Position numbers and translations under genes: made by a program | Shown: positions 1 through 6,406 of the stretch, one piece after another | How positions within the stretch are numbered: position 1 is the first letter of the stretch | How the letters are laid out: each line of letters starts with the position of its first letter | Notes under the pieces: generated by a model | Seen by the model: only the letters and a program-made list of their open reading frames with translations | What the model was told of the DNA's origin: nothing | The model's database searches: none | NCBI GenBank assembly: GCA_964575975.1 | Contig: CAZNTU010000105.1 | Coordinates: forward strand, 1 to 18,151 | Direction: 5' to 3' | Source of the DNA: G963674505 sp964575975 | GTDB taxonomy: Bacteria; Desulfobacterota; Desulfobacteria; Desulfobacterales; SKZT01 | Length of the DNA stretch: 18,151 nt

Positions 1-2
1 CA

Positions 3-812
3 TCCGGAGCCGGCGCGTCGCAGCAGACCCGGCTCTATCTCGTCGGGGTCGGAACCGGCGACCCGGACAACATCACCTTGCGGGCTATCAAGGCGATCAA
101 GGCCGCGGACATCGTATTTTGCCATCCCGACCTGAAAGGCGGCTTTCCCGATCTGCTCGAGGGAAAGGAAATCCGCGATCCTGGGTTCGGCATATTCGCC
201 GTGTACGGCAAAACTCCAGAGGAGGGCAAAAAGAACAAACGCTTCGACTACGACGAAAAGATGAAGCAGTTCAAGGAGATCGACGCCGTGATCCGCGGGG
301 CGGTAAAAGAGGGAAAGACCGTAGCCGTTCTGGACAGCGGCGATCCGACCATTTACGGGCCGAACATGTGGTACGTGGAAGCGTTCGAGGACTTGAACCC
401 GGAGATCGTTCCCGGCGTCAGCAGCTTCAATTGCGCTAACGCCGCCTTGAAAAAAGGGGTCACCTCCGGGATCAAGGCCCATTCGGTCATACTGACGGCG
501 AATTTCGGCCGGGACGACTACGACGGCCCCGACAGCATCGCGGAACTTTCCCGCCACCAGGCGACCATGGCCTTCTTCACCATGTTCATGGACCTGTCCT
601 CCGTGGTCGGTCAGCTAAAAACCCACTATCCGGGGGACACTCCAGTCGCCATCGTGCTGCATGCGGGTTCCCGGGAAAAGGAACGGGCGATCGCGGCCAC
701 CTTGGACACGATCGTGGACACAGTGGGCGACGAGAAACTGCCGTTCGAGCACATGATCTACGTGGGCGACTTCCTGACCCGGCGCTACAAGACGGAGAAA
801 CCAGGGAAATAG
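3..812 (+). CDS. Tetrapyrrole methylase-family (SAM-dependent methyltransferase fold) protein, 5' truncated by window
   Basis: The reading frame is open from base 3 to the TAG at 810-812, so the true start lies upstream; the TTG at 78 falls inside the conserved N-terminal strand-loop and is not the start. The visible 269 residues hold a complete TP_methylase (PF00590-type) domain: a glycine loop GVGTGDPD near residues 16-23, the DSGDPTIYG motif that lines the SAM pocket, PGVSSFNCANAAL, then TPVAIVLHAG and a terminal VGDFL. Family members (CbiE, CbiF, CbiL, CobA and others) methylate tetrapyrroles on the way to cobalamin or siroheme. The first visible residues, SGAGASQQ, look like the end of a signal peptide (AGA before S), as in the two related genes downstream, but that part is cut off. 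It lacks the cysteine pair found in the other three domains. Fold assignment is firm; the substrate, and whether it is catalytic, are unknown. Confidence 0.85.
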   Translation, partial: SGAGASQQTRLYLVGVGTGDPDNITLRAIKAIKAADIVFCHPDLKGGFPDLLEGKEIRDPGFGIFAVYGKTPEEGKKNKRFDYDEKMKQFKEIDAVIRGAVKEGKTVAVLDSGDPTIYGPNMWYVEAFEDLNPEIVPGVSSFNCANAALKKGVTSGIKAHSVILTANFGRDDYDGPDSIAELSRHQATMAFFTMFMDLSSVVGQLKTHYPGDTPVAIVLHAGSREKERAIAATLDTIVDTVGDEKLPFEHMIYVGDFLTRRYKTEKPGK

Positions 813-904
813 TCGCGGTTTGGTTTTTCCATAACGTCTTTCGAACAAAATGGAAATGGATACGATGAAAACAGCACTTCAAAAAGAAACGAGGAGAATG
901 ACAG

Positions 905-2575
905 ATGCCGAAAAGAAAAATCAGTAAAACCATCCGGACAGGAGGCCTGCTGTTGGCCTTCTTATGGGTAATGGCGGCTTTTTGCCAGGTAAACGCAGCC
1001 GAAAAAAACGTAATCGTCGGCAGCTACAAGGTGGTCGGGATCGGCCCCGGCGACGCCGATCTGTTGACCGCCAGGGCGTTGGAAGCCATCCGCGAGGCCG
1101 ATTTGGTTTTCTGCGGCTCGAAAACGCAAGAAAAGCTCGCGGGTCTTGTCGACTTCAAGGGAAAAGAGGTGCTGGACGGCTACGGCGTTCTCTTTCGACA
1201 CTACGGCAAGGACTGCGCCGAGGCGAAAAAAGATCATGATCCTTCCCGGCAGCGCATGAGCTGCGAGGAATACCACCAGAAGCAGGCCGAGTTCGCGAAG
1301 CTGGTTCGCGACGCCGTTTCCAAGGGAAAGCGCGTCGTTATTCTCAGCGGCGGCGATCCCACCATCTACGGACCCGACATGTGGAGCCTTCAAGAACTGC
1401 GCGATCTCAATCCGACGGTCGTACCCGGCCTGAGCGCCTTCAACGCCGCCAACGCCGCGCTTCAGGTGGGCCTCGGGGAAGTGGTCATCACCGCCCCGTT
1501 CAAAAAAGAAAACAGCAAGGATACCATCGAAGCCCTGGCGGGACACGAGCGAGCCACCATGGTCGTTTTCATGCCAAGGGACATGAAGGAACTCTTTACG
1601 CGCCTCTCCTCGGCCTATTCCCCGGATACGCCGGTGGGGATAGTCTCCGACGCCGGAGTGGCAGGCCAGGAAAAGGTGGTCGCAGGCACCGTGGCCGGCT
1701 TCGCCGCCGACTCGGCCAGCCTGGATTCCGGAAGATCCGTCGTTTACGTGGGAAAAACCCTCGCCGACGCCAAGTTCAAGAAAGACAAGACATCCGCCCA
1801 AGCGAAGGCGGGCAAGTTCTACCTGGTGGGAATGGGGCCCGGGGATTCGGATTTGGCCACTCTGAAAGCCTTGAAGGTCATCGGGGAGGCGGACCTGATT
1901 TTCGCCCAAAAGAAAATTCAGGAAAGATTCTCGAGCTATCTTTCCGGAAAGAAAGTTCTCGACGGCTACCACCGGCTTTTCCCGTTTTACGGGAAGAAAT
2001 GCTCCGAGGTTTCCGAGGAAGACAGGGCAAGGGAGCGGATGAGCTGCGAGGAGTACCACAAGAAGCAGGAGGAGTTCGTTTCTTTGGCGAGGGCCGCGAT
2101 GGCGGAGGGAAAGACCGTCGCCATGCTCGACAGCGGCGACCCCCTGGTCTACGGCCCCTGTTCCTGGACCCTCGCCGCGCTTCAGGATCTGAACACCGAA
2201 GTGGTGCCCGGCCTGAGCTGTTTCAACGCCGCCAACGCCGCGTTGCGCGCCGGGGTCACCGAGGGGGAATCCTCCCATTCGGTCATTCTCGCCTCCGGAT
2301 GGTCCGTGGAGGAAATGGCCGTCCATCAGGGGACCATGGTACTCTTCACCATGCGGACGGAGTTCCAAAAGTTCATCGACGGTCTTTCCAAGCACTACCC
2401 TGCGGATACCCCGGTCGCCATCGTGCAAAGTGCCGGGTACGCGGAAAAGGAGAAGGTCGTGCATGGAAAGCTGGGCACCATCGCGAAAGAGATGGGAGGG
2501 GACAAGCTTCCCTTCGAGTATTTGCTGTACGTGGGCGACTTTCTGAAAAACAGCGTGGATTTGCTTAAAAATTGA
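905..2575 (+). CDS. Exported protein with two tandem tetrapyrrole methylase domains
   Basis: 556 aa. The start is supported by GAGGAG at 891-896, eight bases upstream. Residues 1-31 form a Sec signal peptide (basic PKRK start, hydrophobic core GLLLAFLWVM, VNA before AE). Domain A spans about residues 40-290 (GIGPGD at 45-50, LSGGDPTIYGPDMW, PGLSAFNAANAAL). Domain B spans about 303-545 (GMGPGD at 309-314, LDSGDPLVYGP, PGLSCFNAANAAL, TPVAIV, VGDFL). Both keep the SAM-pocket motifs of the family. Each has a charged insert with two cysteines (C104/C120 and C366/C381), the second in an MSCEEYH sequence shared by both halves, so the gene arose by internal duplication. Single TP_methylase domains of about 240 aa are usual. 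A signal peptide on this fold is odd because SAM is a cytoplasmic cofactor. It could be a periplasmic methylase or a tetrapyrrole-binding protein. It sits 92 bp after the first methylase-like gene and probably shares its transcript. Confidence 0.88.
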   Translation: MPKRKISKTIRTGGLLLAFLWVMAAFCQVNAAEKNVIVGSYKVVGIGPGDADLLTARALEAIREADLVFCGSKTQEKLAGLVDFKGKEVLDGYGVLFRHYGKDCAEAKKDHDPSRQRMSCEEYHQKQAEFAKLVRDAVSKGKRVVILSGGDPTIYGPDMWSLQELRDLNPTVVPGLSAFNAANAALQVGLGEVVITAPFKKENSKDTIEALAGHERATMVVFMPRDMKELFTRLSSAYSPDTPVGIVSDAGVAGQEKVVAGTVAGFAADSASLDSGRSVVYVGKTLADAKFKKDKTSAQAKAGKFYLVGMGPGDSDLATLKALKVIGEADLIFAQKKIQERFSSYLSGKKVLDGYHRLFPFYGKKCSEVSEEDRARERMSCEEYHKKQEEFVSLARAAMAEGKTVAMLDSGDPLVYGPCSWTLAALQDLNTEVVPGLSCFNAANAALRAGVTEGESSHSVILASGWSVEEMAVHQGTMVLFTMRTEFQKFIDGLSKHYPADTPVAIVQSAGYAEKEKVVHGKLGTIAKEMGGDKLPFEYLLYVGDFLKNSVDLLKN

Positions 2576-2617
2576 TTTTTCGATCTTAACGAAGAAAGCG
2601 GCACATTGCCGAGAAAT

Positions 2618-2621
2618 GGAG
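2618..2621 (+). promoter_or_regulatory. Shine-Dalgarno GGAG deciding the start of the DUF4198 gene
   Basis: GGAG lies six bases before the ATG at 2628. The in-frame ATG at 2616 has only GAGAA next to it and would add four residues (MEFD) ahead of a normal MKTR signal-peptide start, so 2628 is preferred. Confidence 0.6.
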
Positions 2622-2627
2622 TTTGAC

Positions 2628-3467
2628 ATGAAAACAAGAACTGGAATCGTCGTACTGTTTTGCGTTTTGGCGACAATGGCGTTTTGCACTCCCGCCTTTT
2701 CCCACAACCTGTGGCTGAATCCCGGCAATTTCTATCCCGAGGTCGGAACAGTCGTGGACATCGGGGTGGCTTGGGGGCATACGTTTCCGGCCGGAAGAAC
2801 GGACCAGGAGGTAAAGGAAGACAGGGTGAAGGAGATCAAGGCGGTGGACCCGGACGGGGTCGCGGTGGATTTGGTCAAAGAGAGTGTCGTTCTCTACAAA
2901 CTGAAGATCGACAAAGCCGGCGCCTATGTCGTGACCGCGAAGATCGAGCCGGGTTTTTTCACCATGACCCCCGAAGGAAGAAAATGGGGAGACAAAAAAG
3001 CCGTTTCCGACTCCGTCAAATGCACCAACTTTCATATCGAGGCCAAGACCGTGATCGTTGCCGGCGGAGCGGACAAGAACCTTGGAGCTTCTGCGGGCCA
3101 AGGCTTGGACCTGATCCCCCTCTCGAATCCCGACCAGCTGAAAGCCGGGGACAAACTGCCCGTAAAGGTTCTGTTCAACGGGGAACCCCTTGCCGATACA
3201 AGCGTCAAAGCAACCTACGCCGGGTATAGCGACGACATCGCTCCCCATTCGCATTCGGAGAAGGGCGAGAAAGGGGACAAAGGAGCTAAAGGGGAGAAAC
3301 ACTATCCGGTGGAGACCGCGACCGACGCGAACGGACAGGCGGAACTGCAATTGGAAAAGGCGGGCTACTGGATGGTCATGCTTTCCTACAAATGCCCTTA
3401 TCCGGATTCGGGAACCTGCGACGAGTATATGTACAACGTGGCGTTCACCTTCCAGGTTGTGGAGTAG
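2628..3467 (+). CDS. Exported DUF4198-type protein (nickel/cobalt uptake-associated family)
   Basis: 279 aa from ATG 2628. Signal peptide 1-25 (MKTRTGIVVLFCVLATMAFC, then AFS before H), giving a mature protein that begins HNLWLNPG. This start and the segments GHTFPAGR, AGAYVVTAKIEPGFF and the C-terminal ATDANGQAELQLEKAGYWMV match the DUF4198 pattern: a beta-rich periplasmic protein related to components of nickel and cobalt transport systems. A predicted N-terminal His, plus a loop at about 207-225 with HSHS, four Gly-x-Lys triplets and a final His, would suit metal or anionic-ligand binding. C-terminal cysteines (YKCPYPDSGTCDEYMYN) could form a disulfide in the periplasm. It lies between two exported methylase-like genes with gaps of about 50 bp, so co-transcription is likely. 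The family is fairly clear; metal binding is inferred. Confidence 0.78.
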   Translation: MKTRTGIVVLFCVLATMAFCTPAFSHNLWLNPGNFYPEVGTVVDIGVAWGHTFPAGRTDQEVKEDRVKEIKAVDPDGVAVDLVKESVVLYKLKIDKAGAYVVTAKIEPGFFTMTPEGRKWGDKKAVSDSVKCTNFHIEAKTVIVAGGADKNLGASAGQGLDLIPLSNPDQLKAGDKLPVKVLFNGEPLADTSVKATYAGYSDDIAPHSHSEKGEKGDKGAKGEKHYPVETATDANGQAELQLEKAGYWMVMLSYKCPYPDSGTCDEYMYNVAFTFQVVE

Positions 3468-3522
3468 CGGAACAGGCCGATTCTTCGATACGACTTGACT
3501 GCCAGAAACGAGGATAGACAAC

Positions 3523-4368
3523 ATGTCGAAACGCAAAATTCTTTTTCGGATTTCATCAATAGGTTTTTGTGTTTTCATGCTTTTCATTGCGGTTTTCCGC
3601 GCGCCGGTCGCCGGCGCGGCGGAACAAAAAGGCGCGCTCTACCTGGTAAGCTACGGCGTGGGCGACGCGGACCTGATGACGCTGCGGGCGGTCGAAACAA
3701 TTCGAAAGTCCGACGTGGTCGTGTGCAACAAGAAGTGGGACGCGCACTTGGAAGAGTACCTCAAGGACAAGACCGTTCTCGACGACTCCCTTTCCGGCTG
3801 GCGAACCTATAAAAAGGATTGCGCCGGAATGGAGAGCGAGGAGAAAGCGGCGGAGTGCCGAAAGAACGCGGAAACGCGGGGCGAACTGATCGCGAAGATT
3901 CGCGGCGCCTTGGATGCGGGCAAGACCGTTTCCGTGCTTGGCAGCGGCGATCTGCTCATATACGGAGGCCCCTACAGGTGGTATCTGGAGGAGTTCAAGG
4001 ACGCAAAGCCGGCGATCATACCCGGAGTGAGCTGCCTCAACGCCGCCAACGCCGCCATCGGAAAGGACATCATGCTGGGAGAGGAGAGCCATTCGGCCGT
4101 GTTGACCACGGCGCGGGAGATCGACAAGTTCGCCGAGCATCATCCCACGATGATCATCTTCACCATGCACACCAAATTCGAGGACTTGGTGGAGAAGCTG
4201 AAGAAGAAGTACCCGGCGGAAACCCCCATCGCCATCGTGTTCCACGCGGGATACAAGGATAAGGAACGGGTCCTCGAGGGTACGCTCGACACGATCCCGA
4301 AACAGACCGAAGGCGTGGAGTTTCCGTTCGAGCATCTCGTCTATGTCGGAGACTTCATGAAAAGGTAA
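3523..4368 (+). CDS. Exported tetrapyrrole methylase-like protein with altered motifs
   Basis: 281 aa; CGAGGA lies eight bases before the ATG. Residues 1-32 are a signal peptide (MSKRKILFR, hydrophobic GFCVFMLFIAVF, AGA before AE). One TP_methylase domain follows, about 37-280: YLVSYGVGDADLMTLRA, LGSGDLLIYGG, PGVSCLNAANAA, TPIAIVFHAG, YVGDFM. Two hallmark sites differ from catalytic relatives. The first glycine loop reads SYGVGD instead of GxGPGD, and the proline of the GDP motif is leucine (GDLLIYGG). It keeps a cysteine pair in the insert (C100 and C112), as in both domains of the 556-aa protein. The start MSKRKI resembles MPKRKI of that gene, which points to duplication. It may have lost methyl transfer and act as a binding protein, but catalysis cannot be excluded. 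Last gene before a hairpin-rich gap. Confidence 0.83.
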   Translation: MSKRKILFRISSIGFCVFMLFIAVFRAPVAGAAEQKGALYLVSYGVGDADLMTLRAVETIRKSDVVVCNKKWDAHLEEYLKDKTVLDDSLSGWRTYKKDCAGMESEEKAAECRKNAETRGELIAKIRGALDAGKTVSVLGSGDLLIYGGPYRWYLEEFKDAKPAIIPGVSCLNAANAAIGKDIMLGEESHSAVLTTAREIDKFAEHHPTMIIFTMHTKFEDLVEKLKKKYPAETPIAIVFHAGYKDKERVLEGTLDTIPKQTEGVEFPFEHLVYVGDFMKR

Positions 4369-4499
4369 CCGGAGCTTCCAGCTCCGGTCCGGATAACGAA
4401 ACCGGTTTCGGGGCGCCGCGCCGCCGTGGAAGGCGGCGCTACCGTCGCGAGCGAAGCATGCGCGAGTATCGGGGGAGGGGGCTTCCGCCTCCAACCCCG
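4369..4499 (+). repeat. Hairpin-rich intergenic element (several inverted repeats)
   Basis: The gap between the third methylase-like gene and the permease (4369-4538) holds no gene. It contains consecutive inverted repeats: a perfect 7-bp stem with loop TTCCA at 4369-4387, starting right after the TAA; a 12-bp palindrome GAAACCGGTTTC at 4398-4409; a perfect 8-bp GC stem with loop GTGGAA at 4418-4439; and an imperfect G-run/C-run hairpin at about 4470-4499. The loops share TTCC or its complement GGAA. There is no T-run after the stems, so it is not a classical intrinsic terminator. It may be a REP/MITE-like dispersed repeat, an RNA-stabilising or processing element, or a weak attenuator. The rest, to 4538, is A-rich. 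Confidence 0.55.
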
Positions 4500-4538
4500 A
4501 ACCAGAAAAACAACAAAAAAAACAACCAACGCGAAAAC

Positions 4539-5921
4539 ATGAAAAACAAACCAGACGGAAACGGCCTGAGCAGGGAAATCGGCCTTTTCTCGGCCACGAT
4601 CCTGGTGATCGCCAATATGGTGGGGACCGGTATTTTCACCACGTCGGGGTTTATTCTGGCCGAGCTGGGAAGTCCCCGAGCGCTTTTGCTTTGCTGGTTC
4701 TTCGGAGGGATTTTCGCCCTTTGCGGGGCGCTGTGCTACGGAGAACTCGGCGCGAGGTTTCCCCGCGCCGGGGGGGAATACGTTTTTCTTAGCGAAAGCT
4801 TCGGAAAGCCGGTCGGGTTCCTGTCCGGATGGATAAGTCTGGTCGTGGGCTTTTCGGCCCCCATCGCGGCCGCAGCCGTGGCTTTCGCGACCTATGCCTT
4901 CCAGGCGTTCTCGATACCGGCCGGAGAACCCGCGGTTTTCATCTCCCCACTGAATCTTACGGCCATCGGGGCGATAGCGGTCTTCTCGCTTGTCCACTAT
5001 CACAGTCTGCACGTCGGCAGCCGAGTCCAGAACCTGCTGACCGTGTTCAAAATCGGAATCGTGGCGGCCTTTATCCTGGGCGGTCTCTTTTTCGGAAACG
5101 GATCGGTAGGACATTTCGGCGCGACTGCGGGCTCTTCCTTTGCAGCCGAGAAGTTCGCCGTTTCGTTGATCTTCGTGTCGTTCGCGTACAGCGGCTGGAA
5201 CGCCGCCGCCTACCTGGGATCGGAAATCGTCCGTCCGGCCAGAAACATCCCGTTGGCCCTGATTGTCGGCACGTCCGTCGTCATTTGCCTCTACCTTCTG
5301 CTAAACGTCGTTTACATCTACGCCTTGCCGCCGGAGCAGATGACCGGAGTTTTGGAAATCGGCTCCAAGTCCGCCGTGTTCCTGTTCGGGGAAAACATCA
5401 GCAGGCTTTTCAGCGGGGCCGTCGCGTTGGGCATCATGTCCCTGCTGAGCGCCATGATCCTGACCGGACCGCGAATCTATTACGCCATGGCCAAAGACGG
5501 CGTTTTTTTCGACGTTTTCGGAAAATTGAACGAGCAAAGGAAAACCCCAGCTTGGTCGATTTTCTTGCAGGCGGCCATTGCGGTCATGATGGTTCTTTCC
5601 GCTTCGTTCGACACGCTTCTGATCTACATCGGCTTCACGCTGTCCTTGTTCGCCATGCTGACCGTGCTCGGGCTGATGAAGATCAGGCGAAGCAGGCCCG
5701 CGCCCGAAACCGGCTACAGGACCTTCGGATATCCCGTCACGCCGCTAATATTCGTCCTGGGCAACCTGTGGATCATCCTGTTTTCCATCAAGAGCCGGCC
5801 GGTCGCGGCGCTGTTCGGTCTGGGGACCATCGCCCTGGGAGTTTTCGTCTACCTGTTTTTCGCGAGAAAGAACAAACCGGCCGGATTCGAGTCCGCCGAA
5901 GAAAAGGAGATCGCGCAATGA
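4539..5921 (+). CDS. APC-superfamily amino acid/polyamine-type permease
   Basis: 460 aa from ATG 4539. The in-frame ATG at 4458 would begin inside the hairpin region and add 27 hydrophilic, low-complexity residues, so it is rejected. The protein has about twelve hydrophobic segments. The first carries the APC signature ANMVGTGIFTTSG (about residues 25-37), followed by GALCYGELGARFPRAGGEYVFL and, further on, SFAYSGWNAAAYLGSEI, both typical of amino acid permeases of the LAT/APC type. It would sit in the inner membrane and move an amino acid, amine or related compound; the substrate cannot be read from sequence. No Shine-Dalgarno is evident before 4539, where the leader is A-rich. The stop overlaps the next ATG (ATGA, 5918-5921), so the next gene is translationally coupled. 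A link to the exported methylase-like proteins is suggested by order only. Confidence 0.88.
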   Translation: MKNKPDGNGLSREIGLFSATILVIANMVGTGIFTTSGFILAELGSPRALLLCWFFGGIFALCGALCYGELGARFPRAGGEYVFLSESFGKPVGFLSGWISLVVGFSAPIAAAAVAFATYAFQAFSIPAGEPAVFISPLNLTAIGAIAVFSLVHYHSLHVGSRVQNLLTVFKIGIVAAFILGGLFFGNGSVGHFGATAGSSFAAEKFAVSLIFVSFAYSGWNAAAYLGSEIVRPARNIPLALIVGTSVVICLYLLLNVVYIYALPPEQMTGVLEIGSKSAVFLFGENISRLFSGAVALGIMSLLSAMILTGPRIYYAMAKDGVFFDVFGKLNEQRKTPAWSIFLQAAIAVMMVLSASFDTLLIYIGFTLSLFAMLTVLGLMKIRRSRPAPETGYRTFGYPVTPLIFVLGNLWIILFSIKSRPVAALFGLGTIALGVFVYLFFARKNKPAGFESAEEKEIAQ

Positions 5922-6406
5922 GAATTGGTTTGAACGTTTTATGCGTAGCCTTTGTCGTCTTGCTGGGTTCCCATGCTTGGGGGCACGGCGTGGAGGGCGA
6001 AATCGCGCCTTCGGAGGGATACATGGCCACTGCCCGGTACGACGACGGCGAGCCCATGAGCTATTCGGAAACGGAGATAAGGTCGCCGGATTCGGAGCTG
6101 CCATTCCAGACGGGCCGCACGGACCGAAACGGCCGCGTGTTTTTCAAGCCCGACCGTCCGGGCAAGTGGCAGGTGATCGTAAAGGACGGCATGGGGCATC
6201 GCCTGGCCTTGGAGCTTGCGGTGGGAGAAAGCGACGGCGCCGAAAAGGCCGAAACCGTCGAACCCGTGGCAAGGACTGGCGGCGGAGCAGCATCCAGCCG
6301 AACGATGGGCGTCGTCGCCGGGCTGTCCCTGATCTTCGGGTTGTCGGGCGTGGCTTTCGGCTGGAAAAATCGACGGTCGGGCGTTGGCGATCGGGCGAAA
6401 CCATGA
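5918..6406 (+). CDS. Small exported, C-terminally membrane-anchored protein (DUF4198/NikL-like)
   Basis: 162 aa. AAGGAG at 5904-5909 precedes the ATG, which overlaps the permease stop. Signal peptide 1-22 (MRIGLNVLCVAFVVLLG, AWG before H), so the predicted mature protein starts HGVEGEIA. Residues about 23-103 form one beta-rich domain with GEPMSYSETEI, FQTGRTDRNGRVFFKPD, GKWQVIVKDGMGH. This resembles the lumenal domain of small accessory proteins found with nickel/cobalt transporters and DUF4198 proteins. A low-complexity linker (about 104-128) and one membrane segment (about 130-149, VVAGLSLIFGLSGVAFGW) followed by KNRR place the domain outside the inner membrane with a cytoplasmic tail. A second copy of this general type in the same gene group as the DUF4198 protein supports a metal or chelate theme. 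Function inferred. Confidence 0.7.
   Translation: MRIGLNVLCVAFVVLLGSHAWGHGVEGEIAPSEGYMATARYDDGEPMSYSETEIRSPDSELPFQTGRTDRNGRVFFKPDRPGKWQVIVKDGMGHRLALELAVGESDGAEKAETVEPVARTGGGAASSRTMGVVAGLSLIFGLSGVAFGWKNRRSGVGDRAKP

Noticed and set aside
78..812. TTG at 78 as start of the first gene
   Set aside because: The frame continues upstream to base 3 with RLYLVGVGTGDPDN, the conserved N-terminal strand and loop of the fold, so the gene is simply cut by the window edge.
813..904. Internal promoter or riboswitch ahead of the double methylase gene
   Set aside because: The 92-bp gap is AT-richer but shows no convincing -35/-10 pair or stable conserved fold; only the Shine-Dalgarno at 891-896 is supportable.
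962..2728. 588-codon open frame on the minus strand
   Set aside because: It is antisense to the double methylase gene. High GC at third positions keeps this frame open; the product has no recognisable motifs.
4369..4387. Perfect hairpin right after the third methylase-like gene as an intrinsic terminator
   Set aside because: No run of T follows the stem, and further hairpins follow at once, so a dispersed repeat or RNA structure is at least as likely.
4458..4538. N-terminal extension of the permease from ATG 4458
   Set aside because: The added 27 residues are low-complexity, translate the hairpin repeats, and precede a normal APC N-terminus that starts at 4539.
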